Shown here: positions 21,246 through 33,380 of the stretch, in pieces
How positions within the stretch are numbered: position 1 is the first letter of the stretch
Layout: each line of letters opens with the position of its first letter
NCBI GenBank assembly: GCA_010015675.1
Contig: ML976983.1
Span: 1,225,189-1,289,188 of the forward strand
Length of the DNA: 64,000 nt
Direction: 5' to 3'
Source: Byssothecium circinans
Taxonomy: Eukaryota > Ascomycota > Dothideomycetes > Pleosporales > Massarinaceae
Notes under the pieces: generated by a model
Database searches by the model: none
Told to the model about the DNA's origin: nothing
Seen by the model: the letters and a program-made list of their open reading frames with translations, nothing else
Made by a program: the position numbers and the translations under genes

Positions 21246-22273
21246 GGCTGTTCAGGTCGGGGTTGAATCGGATAATGATGTGTTGAGTGCAAAAGTCGCA
21301 TTGCTTGCTTGTTATTAACATACGTTTTCAAATGCTTACCCTGGGTTTTGGAGTACCCACATGTCTTGTAAGCCATCCCCAACACATAATTCGAGGGTCC
21401 GAAATCGTTGTTGGAGCTGTATATCGTGATGCAGGGCGCGTATTGCACCATCTCAACAACGTCAATCTAGGCATGTGCGGGGTATCTAGCATAGCTCTTA
21501 TCCCCGATCAGTGGATGCGGCGCTTGATGATGACTATATACTGCGTGCCTCCTCAGTTATGCATTGATGTGGGGGAGAAATTGTTGCGCCTTTCTCCGAC
21601 GTACCGAGAGACGGTGTTAACGAAGGTGACAGACTAACGATGACTGAACTGTGGCGACCTTCAATATCTGGAGATGCCGCTGATTCTCTGTAACAAACGT
21701 TATTAACCCTCGAAAAGGAGAGGGAGGTAAAGTACGATTAGAAGATCCAATTGGAATCAGCTTGCACACTTCTTGCGTGCCTTCGTTTGAACTAGCGTAT
21801 TACACCAGTCGTTTGAAAGAATACCAATGTCTCAAATAACCCTCATACAATACTCTGAATGGCATACAATACCCAGGTTCGGACACGTGCTCAGTAGGTT
21901 ACTAGCGAGACCGGAATTGGGCCGAGCGAAGTCGTCTACTTGGAAACGAGTCAAGCCGTCGCCACCGGAGCTGGCGGCACATGCCCGAACGATAGTCGAA
22001 TTCGTTATCCTCACTATGAGCACATGTCGCATACCGTCAACGAGTGGGGAGAAGGCGTGATCGCGCCAATCCATGGATGGCAGGGAGCTTGTCTGCACGC
22101 GAGCCGGACAACGGAAGGCATCGCGCCATCGGCAGTGGCTCGGAATACGTCTAACAGGAGTTGAGATGCGATGGGTTCGATTTAAAGACATGACGCTGAA
22201 GATGCAAAGTGTGAAGGTTGAGTAACGAGACGAGACGACAGGTACTCAAGAATCACGCTAGTCCAGAGACAGA
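21246..22273. promoter_or_regulatory. divergent intergenic region, monooxygenase copy 1 / BVMO
   Basis: 1028 bases between divergent start codons. No gene supported; several short open frames without motifs. Confidence 0.4.
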
Positions 22274-24221
22274 ATGGCGCCAAAGTCTTCATCACACGTG
22301 ATTCCTGGCGCCGACAAGACATCGACCGAGGCGCAAACAACTCCATCAACGCGACGCGTCGCGCAGTTAACTGGCCATCTCGCCCCTGCGAAAGAGACGG
22401 AGGAGGTGAATGCACGTCCACAGCTACCCATCGACTATCCAGTGTCGCGCTTGAATATTGACAGGCAACGCCATATTGACGATGTGCGACCGCTGAGGGT
22501 GGCAGTAGTGGGTGCCGGCCTGGCTGGCATCACAGCAGGCATTCTTCTACCAGCAAAGGTCCCAAAAATTGACCTGACCATTTACGAGAAGAATCATGAC
22601 GTATCTGGTACCTGGGTAAGACTCTTTCATCAGCCCCAATGTGCAAACGTACACTAATGACCGCTGAAAGCTGGAAAATATCTACCCCGGTGTCCGCTGC
22701 GACATACCAGCCCACGTCTATCAATCCACATTCTCACCCAACACACAGTGGTCTGAGATCTTTGCCAAAGGTGCCGAGATTCGGGACTACTGGCAGTCTC
22801 AGGCAAAAAAGCACGATGTTTATAAGTACTTGAAACTTAAGCACCGCGTAGACGACGCCTCATGGGACGACGAGCAGTCGAAATGGACTCTTAAAGTACA
22901 CAACCTCAATGATCAAACTTCCACCGCCGAGCAATTCGACTTTGTCATTTTCGCCATCGGTCGGTTCAATGCTTGGAAACTTCCAGACTACCCCGGTATT
23001 GACGACTACAAGGGCCATCTTCGACACACTTCCAATTGGGACCATTCCTACGATCCGGCGGGCAAGAAGGTGGCGGTTTTGGGGAATGGTGCCAGTGGTA
23101 TTCAAGTGGTGCCCAATTTGCAGCTCACCGCGAAACATGTGACGCATTTTGTGCGCAACCCGACCTGGATTGCGACGTCTTGGGCAGGCGACGAGCGAAC
23201 ATTTGCCCCTCAGCCCTACCCGAAGGAGCAGTTACAATCGTTCAAAGATCCCAAGACGTACATTGAATTCCGCAAAGAGCTCGAGGAGAAGTACTGGCGC
23301 CGCTTTCGCGCGATGGTGCGAGGCTCCGAGGATAATGAGGGCATACGAGAGCTATTCATTAATGTGATGAAGCAGCGCGCATCAAAGAAGCCCGAACTCC
23401 TCGAAGGCTTGATTCCCGACTTTGCTCCTCACTGCAGACGTCTCACGCCTGGACCCGGCTACCTGGAGTCGCTCACGGAAGAAAATGTCGAGCTAGTGAA
23501 GACACCCATAAAGCGCTTCACAGAGACTGGCATCGAGACCACGGATGGAAAGACCTACGACTTCGATGCGATCTTCTGCGCCACAGGCGCAAATACTGAT
23601 CTCGTACCACCTTTCTCCGTGAGAGCGCGAGGCTTGGATCTACAAGAAGCTTGGAAGCCTAGTGGCATATTCGGCTTCCCCTACACCTACTTTGGAATGG
23701 CGACTCCTGGGTTCCCTAATCTCTTCTTCCTCGCTGGCCCTCATGCCACCGGCCCATCCGGGACTGTGCCATATGCAGTCGAAACAGCTCTTACCTATTT
23801 CGCCAAAATATTTCGCAAGGCTTCTTCACAGGGTATCAAGTCAATCGTGCCTTCGAAGGAAGCCGCAGACGACTTTGTCGACTACTGCGACGCATTCTTC
23901 CCCACCACCGTGCTTACAGACAACTGCTCTTCGTGGAACAATGGTGGTAGGCCCGGAGCTCGTATTGCTGGTCTTTGGCCTGGCTCTGCTGCTCATCAGA
24001 CTTTCATACGTCGTGACCCGCGATGGGAAGATTGGGAGTATCAGCGTGAGAACAAGGTCAACCGGTTTGCCTATTTCGGTAATGGATACACGCGAGGCGA
24101 GATAGACGAGAGCACCGATTTGACACCGTATCTGAAAGCTCCAGGACAGGAGACAGATTTGAGAGATCTTCATGAAAGCTGGTGGGATATACCGGGCGCG
24201 AGTAAGAAGGTAGATAAATAG
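22274..24221 (+). CDS. flavin-binding monooxygenase, Baeyer-Villiger type
   Basis: Exons 22274-22615 and 22671-24221; 55-base phase-0 intron (GTAAGA...AAAG); 630 residues. About 70 polar N-terminal residues precede the FAD motif 'VAVVGAGLAGITAGILL' (about 76-92); the intron interrupts 'VSGTW/LENIYPGVRCDIPAH', restored by splicing. The BVMO fingerprint F/YxGxxxHxxxW is seen as 'YKGHLRHTSNW' (about 226-236). The NADPH-binding Rossmann motif is 'VAVLGNGASGIQVVP' (about 246). C-terminal 'ATGANTDLVPPF' and 'GPHATGPSGTVPYAVE'. The family inserts oxygen next to ketone carbonyls, making esters or lactones, or oxidises N/S. Flanked by an FMN monooxygenase and an UNC93-like transporter, so a catabolic or tailoring pathway is likely (inference). 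Confidence 0.92.
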
Positions 24222-24824
24222 TGAGAACGCGTTGCGTTTTCTTCACCTACTATGGGACCAGTCCAGCGTTCATCTGGTCTATCGCCTGTAATAGCGTTTT
24301 TCGTTCACGATATCTTTGATAGTTCTTCACAATTCCTCCATTGGCTACCACCACTCACAAAACACGGGACCAAGCATCCAACTTGCAACGAAGCTTTACC
24401 GATCTCCACATGAACACCGTCACTGATAATCTTATCGATTTCCATCTTCAAGTGAACGGGCAATATTCGGCAAGTTGATCATTCTTTGCAAACATTAGCC
24501 CAAATGACGTGCTACCCCAACGATCTCCAATTCACAAATGTCGCCTAAACGAACCTTACGAAATCCTCCGAAAACGGCCCTTCGAACCTTGCATGCGCAA
24601 ATTTCGCGATCTGCGGTCTATTGGAGCAGGCTCCTGGACCGGGTTACAATGGAACGGTTGATGCGGGTACATATGTATAAGATGATTGTGGGGCCATGAT
24701 ACACTGCCTTGTACCATGCCTCGGTCTAGATTTCCTTCTCTTGGAGTGAAGTGAGAGCTTTGTGAGTACGTTATAAGTTACAGCTGTGGTGCATCGGATG
24801 AAAAGTCCGCAGTAATTCTCCATC
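24222..24824. other. intergenic
   Basis: 3' region of the BVMO gene and promoter of the transporter gene; no gene supported. Confidence 0.55.
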
Positions 24825-26520
24825 ATGGTGGATCTCGAGATTTCACCCCATTTGTCTACCAGTGACCTCCCATCCACTGACAATGTAGAGAAGCGCGACC
24901 ATCCAAGTAAGCTCTCTCCCCTACCAAACGGTCCATTGAAAACTATCCGGAGCGTTTTGCTGACCACGAGAATAGCAAAATGGTACCGCTCAACCTTCTA
25001 CAACATGACCATCCTCGGTCTCTGCAACTTCTCCGCGCCAGGGATATGGGGAGCCATGAATTCTCTCGGTGCAGGAGGGCAGCAATCACCAAACCTCGTC
25101 AATGCCGCGAACGCGCTTACATTCTGCCTGATGGTCGTGAGCTGCTACTTCTCCAGCGTGCTTGTGAAATACGCGGGGATCAAGGGGGCTTTGATCTTCG
25201 GAACGTGAGTCCCTCTTCCATCCCCCCAGCCCTTGGATAATCTCTGATCAAGAGACACAGCATCGGATACGCACCCTACGCCGCCGGCCTCTACACAAGT
25301 AAACCACTCCCCCCAATCCCACCCCAACAAAATCCCACAAGCCCTAACCGCAGCCCAGATAACCGCTTCGGCACAACCTGGCTCGTCCTATTCGGCGCCG
25401 CCCTCTGCGGCATCTCCGCAGGAGTCTTCTGGATGGCCGAAGCCGCCATCGCCATCGCCTACCCCGAGCCCTGGAACCGCGGAAAAGCCCTGGGCTACTG
25501 GCTCACCTACCGTCTCGCAGGCCAAATCCTCGGCGGCGCAATCAATCTCGGCATCAACTCGGACCGCAACGAAGCCGGAAAGGTGTCGTATACCGTCTAC
25601 ATCGTCTTCATCTCTCTGCAGGCCACGGGGCCTTTTGTAGCGCTGTTGCTGAACCGGCCGGCGAAGGTGCAGCGGAAAGACGGGAAGAAGGTGGAGTTGA
25701 AGATCCTGAGGGATCCGTGGTTCGAAGTCAAGGAGATGGGACGGTTATTCTTGACCAAGAAGTTTTTACTCAGTGTGCTTTGGATTGGCCAGGCTGTGTT
25801 TGCGGAGGCCGTGTTCTTCACGTATTTAGCATGTGAGTTCTTCATCCTTCCTCGCCGTCGTTGCCTCATACATACATATATATTTCAACAATCTCGGATC
25901 ACTGACGAAGCGCGCAAAAAGTATGGTTCTCCGTCCGCGCCCGCGCCCTAGGCTCCTTCGTCTCAGGCCTCGTCGCCGTCACGGTCGGAAACTTACTAGG
26001 CTACTACCTCGATCGTCCCTCGATCCCGCTCCGCACTCGCGCCCGTACTGCCTTCTTTGCCATCCTGGTCTTCCAGGGTGCGCTCTGGACTTGGATCACC
26101 GTAAATGTTACGCGCTACTCGTCCCGGACGCCCTCGCCAACATACGATTGGGCTACCCACGGTTTCGGCAACGCCTTCGCCGTCTTCGTGCTCTTGACCG
26201 TAGGCTTTCAGATTAATTACTTGTTCTTGTACTTTTATATCGCGCAGTTGGCGGAGGGCGAGGAGCAGGTTATCCGGTATGCGGGGTTGCTTAGAGGCAC
26301 GGAGAGTGCGTGGCAGGCGGTTAGTTATGGAGTAACGAGTATACCGGTTTTTGCGAGGGTGGGGGGCGTGTATTGGAATTTTGCGCTTTGGGGGGTCGCG
26401 GTTTGGCCGGCTTGGTTGGTTCTGAGGCATTTTGGTGAGGGAAAGGGCGAGGGAGGAGTTGAGAGGGTGGTGGATGAAGGGGTGCGCAGCGAGGTCGTGG
26501 CTGATGATAAAAGCGATTAG
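24825..26520 (+). CDS. UNC93-like MFS transporter
   Basis: Exons 24825-25204, 25261-25298 (38 bases), 25359-25832, 25922-26520; introns 56, 60 and 89 bases; 496 residues. Multiple hydrophobic helices. Diagnostic fungal UNC93-like segments: 'NMTILGLCNFSAPGIWGAMN', 'TIGYAPYAAGLYTNNRFGT' (formed across two introns), 'GAALCGISAGVFWMAEAAIA', 'GYWLTYRLAGQILGGAINLG', 'FQINYLFLYFYIAQLAEGE'. About 11-12 membrane segments and a charged C-terminal tail; plasma membrane or vacuole. Fungal members of this DUF895 group are mostly uncharacterised. Its position among oxidative enzymes suggests import of the cluster substrate or export of a product. It faces the MDR gene tail to tail. Confidence 0.88.
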
Positions 26521-26807
26521 AGGATAGACGTGATGGTCAAGATTGAAGGGAAGATGAAGTCGTTGGCGGAGTTTTGGGGTTAGTATAGATTAGACTAGCT
26601 AGTATCGTCCCTTACAGGGCTCGTCGTGACATGTTTTCAAAGCTTCGTTCTGTATGTATTATCTTGCTTTAATTCCTAGTCATGTTCTTCTGAGAAACAA
26701 TGCTTTTTCCGCAGAGCATTTAATCGCATAATTCCACACACAAAAGACTATTGCTAAAATGAAGAGTCTTATGCAACTGCCTAACCGCCCATGCCCATCT
26801 ATTCCGT

Positions 26808-28200
26808 CTATCTCAGAACAGCAACCAACCGTCCCCCACTAACCTCCCTCCGTCTCAATTTCTCCAATCCCCCATTAATCCCCTCCAACCCATCCACAAC
26901 ACCCACCACATCCGGCGTGACCAAGCTCCCCTTCACCAACAGCTTCTCGCACCACCTACACAGCGCCTCGCCAACCTCAGGAATTTCATGGAAGAGTTTG
27001 ATTGGCACACTATGCAGCGCTACATCTTCCGGGATACCCGTTTTCGGAAGTCCTGTTAGGCCGATGAGATGCGAACGTGTGGGCGTAGCAGAAGTTTCCA
27101 GTGGCGTCGATGGCGGTGTTGGAAGCTTTGTTTTAGGGGTATTATTGGCGTAGGACTGCGGGGTTTCAGGGAAAGAGGTAGTGGATTTGGAGGCGAGTGA
27201 GCGGAGGAGATGCGCTGCTGTATCCTTTCCCTGAGTGTCGAAACCGAAGCGCGCAGCGTCGCCGGTGGCTGCTTTGATGATACTGACGGCTCGCTCGGGA
27301 TCATGAGAATCGACGACGAGATCGGGGCGAATCGATGCATGGGATGATAGCCGTAGCCCATGCTTCCCCGTATCCACGACAGAGATAAGCTTCAGTCCTG
27401 CTAGTCGCGCAAGCTGTTTCGCAATATGCGCACATGTCGAGCTGCCTCCCCATATCACGAGAAAATCTCCCTTCTTCGCACGTTCATCCGGTTTGATGCC
27501 TTCTAAACACTCTTTCCGTATGTCAGCCGGTAACCGCTCGATGTCAATGTTGTTCACAATCTTGAGAAGGTCGGGTCCATTGTCGATGTCTTCAAAACTC
27601 ACGCCCATGCATATTCCCAAAGCGAGCGCAGTAGCCACAAATGCAACGCCGAGTATGGATCCTGACTCCTCTGAGACTTTATGTGGCAATCGGATTGTGT
27701 TGAATGCGGATGCTATGCTGTATTGCTGGAACGCGGCTTTGCGGAGATCGCGATAGTCGGTTGACGGGACAATGACTACATCACCTTTGCGTATGCAGGA
27801 GTTTGGTTTTGAGGGAGCTTGGATGACGGTACCGACAAGTTCGCGGCCAGCAACGTATGGGAGTACAGGAATACCGAAGTTGAAGTCTCTGTATTATGGT
27901 CAGTCTTTGTGTGTACAGTGGACGCGGAGGCCGCATGACTTACGGAGCTTTCCAATCTATGGGATTCAACCCAACTGCTGTGACTTTCACCAGTAGTTCG
28001 TGGTCATCTTGTACGCTCGGGAGTGCGTATTCCGAAAACACTTCGTACGGCGTTCGAATTGCGTGGAGAAGTAATGCGGATTGGGCTTCTGGTATGGCAG
28101 CATCGTCATTGCGCCGACGTTGGAACTCAGAGACACCGTTGACTTCCTTCACTTCCCTTGCAAGACTTCTTCTCCGCCATTTTGATAATGAGAATACCAT
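26808..28200 (-). CDS. MDR-superfamily oxidoreductase (ToxD-like enoyl/quinone reductase type)
   Basis: Exons (minus) 28200-27944 and 27888-26808; 55-base intron with GTAAGT donor; 445 residues. A basic N-terminal extension of about 50 residues precedes the GroES-like domain: 'ELLVKVTAVGLNPIDWKAPD' (last residues joined across the intron), 'VLPYVAGRELVGTV'. The nucleotide-binding domain starts at 'FLVIWGGSSTCAHIAKQLAR'. The NP(I)DWK motif and lack of a Cys-rich zinc loop place it with zinc-independent enoyl/quinone reductases. A Ser/Thr/Pro-rich insertion near 'ETPQSYANNTPKTKLPTPPS' lies within the second domain. Probable NADPH-dependent reduction of an activated double bond or quinone. It is divergent from monooxygenase copy 2 with 553 bases between, suggesting co-expression. 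Confidence 0.87.
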
Positions 28201-28753
28201 TGTAAAAAATCTGGCCTATGAGTGGAATAAAGTACTGAAAATGCAGTCGCATGCAGAATGGTTAACAATGGTAATCTTCAGCGCCGAATGACTTGAGATT
28301 GGTAATGCGTGTGCAGTTCCGCCATCCCGATTACTAGAGGCCAAACATCCTTGTCGTACTTACATATGCAACACCGCGATACCCCAAGCGACTAACGAGC
28401 TTCATTTGGGGTAGCTATTCGCTGTCTGCCGCAAACCAGGAACCATGATAGTGGAGAAGGAGATCCGACGAAGAGGGCCGGACAAGCACGCAAGTATGGA
28501 GACGATATGAGCAGTTGCATGGACGATGGATAACGGGCCGGGCAAAAGGCAAGGTATGGTGAACCGTGTGTCCCGATTCGTTGCTGAGGTTGGAGTTAAT
28601 GCGATGGCGTTCAAAGATGCTACGAGCACATCATCGGCTCTGAACGCTATCAGCAAACATCATCAGGGCGACATCGGAACGCTCAACTGACTCTTCAAAA
28701 CTCCAAAGTCCAGTCTTTGAAAGCACGACATCTGCATTTTGACATACGACATC
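28201..28753. promoter_or_regulatory. divergent promoter region, MDR reductase / monooxygenase copy 2
   Basis: 553 bases between two divergent start codons with no gene inside. A shared regulator is plausible; I did not identify a specific palindrome with confidence. Confidence 0.45.
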
Positions 28754-30471
28754 ATGGCTCCTGCAAAGCAATTGATCCTTAATGCGTTTGTGGAAATGTG
28801 TAAGTCGCACGTGCTTGGAAGGGATCCGGAGATAACCGAGCATGGGGCTCTATACCCGATGAAGACTAAACGCTGACAGACTGCTATCAGGCAGCGGTCA
28901 TCAGTCTCCTGGCCTTTGGAGACATCCCGATGACCACTCGCACGAATTCAATAATGTCGAGCATTGGGTAGAGCTCGCGAAACTGTTGGAGGAAGCGAAG
29001 TTTCATGGCGTCTTCATTGCAGATGTCTTGGGAGGGTACGACGTGTACAATGGCAACCTCGATGCTGCAATACGATCCGGCGCACAGTGGCCTGTCAATG
29101 AGCCGTTGGCAGTCATCTCAGCAATGGCTGCTGCAACGAAAAGTCTCGGCTTTGGTGTGACATGCTCGACGACATATGAACAGCCTTACCATTTGGCTCG
29201 CAGGCTTTCGACAGTAGACCACTTGTCAAACGGAAGGTACGAAAGTTTTGTTACTAGTTTTTGAGAGGTGCTGACATATCTAGGCTAGGATGGAACGTGA
29301 GTGTACCAGAAGTCATCTAAGGACAGTCAGTGACAGGTGATCAGATCGTAACGAGCTACCTCGACTCTGCCGCGCGGAACATGGGATTCAAAGAACAGCT
29401 CGCGGTACGCAAAGTGCTCTTCGTTCACCGGTGAATGCTGACAGGATACAGCATGATGAAAGGTATGCACAAGCTGAGGAGTACGTGAAGGTCATGTACA
29501 AGCTCTTCGAGTCGTCATGGCGGGATGATGCAGTAGTTCTGGATCGCGAAAAGGGCGTGTACACAATACCAGACCGAGTGCGGCGCATAGACCACCAAGG
29601 GAAGTACTTTAACGTCCCAGGACCTCACATCTGCCAGCCAAGCCCGCAGCGGACGCCGTTGATCCTGCAAGCAGGGACTTCAAAGGCAGGAAAGCTGTTC
29701 GCGGCGCAAAACGCGGAAGCCATTTTCGTGTCTGCTCATGCGCCAGAGGTGTGCGCAAAAAACATTGCTGAGATTCGAGAGACGGCCAAGGTGCAATTTG
29801 GGAGAGATGGAAGCAATATCAAGGTCCTTGCTCTCGTGACACCCATCATTGGAAAGACTGAGGAAGAGGCGCAGGCCAAGCTCGCCGACTACCGCAAGTA
29901 CGCTTCGCTAGAGGGCGCCCTGGCCTTGTTCTGTGGGTGGACAGGAATCGACCTAGGGAAGTATGGCGATGAGGAAGAGCTGAGGCAAGTTGAAAGCAAT
30001 GCCGTCAGGTCGACTGTGGAAGGCTATGCGCGATTCTCTCCGGGCACATCCAAGTGGACGAAACATACGGTTGCAGAGCACGTTAGCATTGGCGGAAATG
30101 GACCTATCTTTGTTGGAACACCGGCGCAAGTGGCCGACGGGTTCCAGACTTGGCTGGACGAAGCTGGCGTTGATGGCTTCAATATTGTAAGTTCGGCATG
30201 CGCTTGAGACAGACATACCGCTTCCCATGGGCTGATGGGTCGATAGGCATACGCGCTGTTTCCCCAGTCCTTCAAGGACGTCATCGAACTCTTACTACCC
30301 GAGCTGCGTTCACGTGGTCTTTTCTGGGACGACTATGCGGTGCCAGGAGGCACGTATCGAGAGAACTTTTACCAGAAGCAAGGACAAAGTGGCCCGTTGG
30401 ACGAACACGTCGCATCCACGTACCGCTGGAAGGCGGGCGTTGATGCGAAAGATCATGAGATCCCGCAGTGA
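28754..30471 (+). CDS. NtaA/SnaA/DszA-type FMN-dependent monooxygenase (luciferase-like), copy 2
   Basis: Six exons: 28754-28799, 28891-29236, 29284-29296 (13 bases), 29345-29404, 29452-30186, 30247-30471; introns 91, 47, 48, 47 and 60 bases; 474 residues. Motifs in order: 'QLILNAFVEMCSGHQSPGLW' (across intron 1), 'FHGVFIADVLGGYDVYNGNL', 'ISAMAAATKSLGFGVTCSTT', 'RLSTVDHLSNGRLGWNIVTS' (needs the 13-base exon and both its introns), 'HDERYAQAEEYVKVMYKLFE', 'PQRTPLILQAGTSKAGKLFA', 'VDGFNIAYALFPQSFKDVIE' (across the last intron). Same family as 19685-21245 but clearly diverged and with far more introns, so an old duplication or separate acquisition. It needs FMNH2 from a reductase not found here. 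Confidence 0.9.
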
Positions 30472-31347
30472 AAGGTTACTGGTCGCGAGCAACTTGTTCG
30501 ATGGGTGTTGCTGGAAAGTTTATTGCGATGTGGTGAAGAGATTTCGGATGGCTCTTGCTGACTAAGTACTGCCTCCCGCGCGCTCACGTGAGCAACTACC
30601 TTTCCGAGGTTCAGACGATTGAAAGTCCAAACTTCCAACTTCTTCAATAATAGCGTCGCTTATTTTCCGGTATTGCACGTCTGTCTTCCAATGCGACACT
30701 TCTGGTGACTCCTAAGAGGATTTCTTATTGCTCAACATGCCCAGGCCATCAAATCTGCTCATTCCAATCTTCAAGGTCAGTAGCTTACACTGGACCGATT
30801 GAGCTCTTTTCCTTAGCTCTATGCATTGCTCGAACTCTTTGTTATGACGGAACGCATGTTGTAGGTAGTCGAAGGCTCGAATCCATCGTTCTTGACGTTG
30901 TTTAAAGACGGCAAAATATTTGAGGCCGGCGATCGAAACAGGAAATCATAGCCACCACTGCCGAGTCTACGAACCGGAACGGGCTCGAATAAGGCAATCC
31001 CACGCACGATCGCCGGGTTCCCCTCTGCCGCGGCACCGAACTAACAAAGAACCTTCCCCTTAGTGTCACTCCAGTCACCCCGAACTGCACGTCTCCACAT
31101 CCTCGCGCCCTTCAATTGGAAAACGTGGGGATCCTGGGGATGGACCTGGAGGCCCGCATTGCGGATTCACTGGGGGTGGGACGAATCGGCATCGCGACTT
31201 GCTCGTCATGGCAAGCTTGGAGATGGATTCTCGGGAATGTATAAGAGCGAGGGTGCGCTGACCGTGGTTTGTTTATCTTTACTTGCATCTGTTTCCCATG
31301 CTTTGGGTCGTGTGAAGGTTTGACGTGTGGAACTTCAAAAAGTCAAC
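30472..31347. other. intergenic upstream of the sugar porter
   Basis: No gene supported. It contains the candidate carbon-catabolite sites listed separately. Confidence 0.5.
31125..31175 (+). promoter_or_regulatory. cluster of SYGGRG (CreA/Mig1-type) sites
   Basis: Four plus-strand matches in 51 bases: GTGGGG (31125), CTGGGG (31134), CTGGAG (31146), CTGGGG (31170), 173-223 bases upstream of the sugar-porter start. CreA binds pairs of SYGGRG in ascomycetes to repress under glucose. The motif is short, so chance matches are possible; density is the only evidence. Confidence 0.4.
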
Positions 31348-33140
31348 ATGAGCGCTACTATTCGCAACGCGTCTGTCACCTCGGCGCAGGTGCGCACTCA
31401 GGCTGCGTACAAGAAGCGATGGCGAACGTTGCTGCACAACCCGAAGCTTCTGGCCATTGCCTTCTTTGCTTCGTAAGAATCAACTTACTTCAACATCAGG
31501 CCATCGCTAACAGACCACAGCTTTGGAGGTTTTGAATATGGATACCAGCAGGGTGTGCTTGGTCAATCGCTCGTCATGTACCGCTTCGTCGATAACTTCC
31601 CCTCCGTCGTCCACTCCTCCTCTGCCACCGGTTGGCTGACCTCTGTACTTCAACTTGGAGGTATCCTCGGTTCACTGTCCGCCGGCGTGCTGGGAGAGAT
31701 TTTCTCTCGCAAGTACACCATGTTCAGTGCTTGCTGCTGGGTCGTGCTCGGATCATATCTGTATATCGGAGCAAGCTATCACAAGCCGTCGCTACTGTAT
31801 GCTGGACGCTTTTTCACTGGTCTTGGTGTTGGCACCTTCTCCGGTGTTGGCCCGCTTTACAATGCAGAGATCGCAGCGCCCGAACTACGCGGTTTGATAG
31901 TGTCTTTCTACCAATTTGCTACCATTTTGGGCATTATGCTCTCATTCTGGATCGGATACGGATCGTAAGTATCATCGCATTCGACTTTTTGAAATTTCCT
32001 AACATATCCAGTAATTACATTGGCGGTATCGGCGAAAGCCAGTCAAACCTCGCGTGGATGCTACCCTCAATCATCCAAGGCATTCCCGCCGCTGTCCTCG
32101 CTCTCGGCATCTGGTGGCTTCCGTTTTCTCCACGCTGGCTCGTAAAGAAAGGTCGCGACGAAGAAGCCGTGGCCACGATAGCTTACCTTCGCAAGCTCCC
32201 CGCCGAAAGCGAGCTCGTCCAGATCGAATACAAGGAAATCAAAGCTGAAGCTCTCTTCGAGCAGCGTAACTTCGATAAGCACTTTCCCAACCTGGCTGCA
32301 AAGGAAGCCGGTAGTGTATGGATGAGGGAATTTGCGCAGTACTACCAGATCGTGCGGACGTGGGATAACTTCAAGCGTGTGGCGACTGCTTGGCTGGTCA
32401 TGTTCTTCCAGCAGTGGTCGGGTATCGATGCTATCATCTACTACGCATCCAACGTTTTCCTGTCGCTGGGTCTAACCGGTGGAACCCAAGCCCTTCTCGC
32501 TACCGGAGTCACTGGCGTGGTCTTCTTTGTCAGTACACTCCCAGCCATGGCTATCATCGACAAAGTCGGTCGCAAACCCATGTTGCAGGTCGGCTCTGCG
32601 GTCATGTTCTGCTCCATGGTTATTGCTGGGATAATGGTCGCTAAGTTCCGCCATGACTGGGTAACCTATTCCGCTCAGGGCTGGGTCGTGGTGGCCTTCA
32701 TCTGGATCTACGTCGGTGCGTTCGGTGCAACCTGGGGACCGGTGTCCTGGACTTTGGTCTCTGAGATTTTCCCTCTCTCCATCCGCGCGAAGGGGGCTTC
32801 GATTGGCGCATCGTCGAATTGGGTCAATAATTTCGCGGTTGCCTTCTTCGTGCCACCGATGTTGGAGAAATGGGCGTGGGGGACGTACATCTTCTTTGCC
32901 GTCTTCCTCGCTGCTGGTATGGTTTGGGTGCACTTCCAGCTCCCGGAGACCAAGGGCGCCACGTTGGAAGAGATGGATCGCGTGTTCAATAGTCGCACTG
33001 GTGAAGAGGACGCGATTATGTTGGCGGAAGCGAGGAGAGATATCGGATTGAGCTATACGCTTGAGGAGAAGGCTATCGAGGCTGTGCAGCATGGCGGTCA
33101 GGTTGGCGAGAAGGGGTTTGAGAGGGTGGAACGCGTCTAA
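31348..33140 (+). CDS. MFS sugar porter (hexose/disaccharide transporter family)
   Basis: Exons 31348-31472, 31521-31964, 32012-33140; introns 48 and 47 bases; 565 residues, 12 hydrophobic segments. The first transmembrane region joins across intron 1 as 'FFASFGGFEYGYQQGVLGQS'. Sugar-porter signatures: 'GRFFTGLGVGTFSGVGPLYN' followed by 'AEIAAPELRG', 'IIDKVGRKPML' after TM8, 'QQWSGIDAIIYYASNVF' in TM7 and the C-terminal 'LPETKGATLEEMDRVF' (about 500). Function: proton-linked or facilitated uptake of sugars or related polyols/quinate across the plasma membrane; the substrate is not deducible. A link to the GH35 enzyme is possible but they are not adjacent. The promoter carries candidate CreA sites. 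Confidence 0.93.
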
Positions 33141-33380
33141 GGGGTTTAGTATCGGAGGATTACGGGTCACTTAATGATCGTAACCCAATAAGCTCAAGTA
33201 GCAGCGACAACGTACTGCCACGCCGATGAAAGTTCAAAGCGTTCCAATACTTTCACGGAGTTTTTCCATCACATGCGTAAGCCTTGTTATCGAAATTAGA
33301 TATCGCGATTCGAACAAAGCAAGATTTGTGAGCGAAGTGATTTGTAGCTCAACAGAACCGTGAATTCGCCCAACCCTAGC

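Noticed and set aside
31632..32011. Continuous open frame upstream of the sugar-porter third exon
   Set aside because: Reads the wrong frame of exon 2 and through the intron; the spliced model restores sugar-porter motifs instead.
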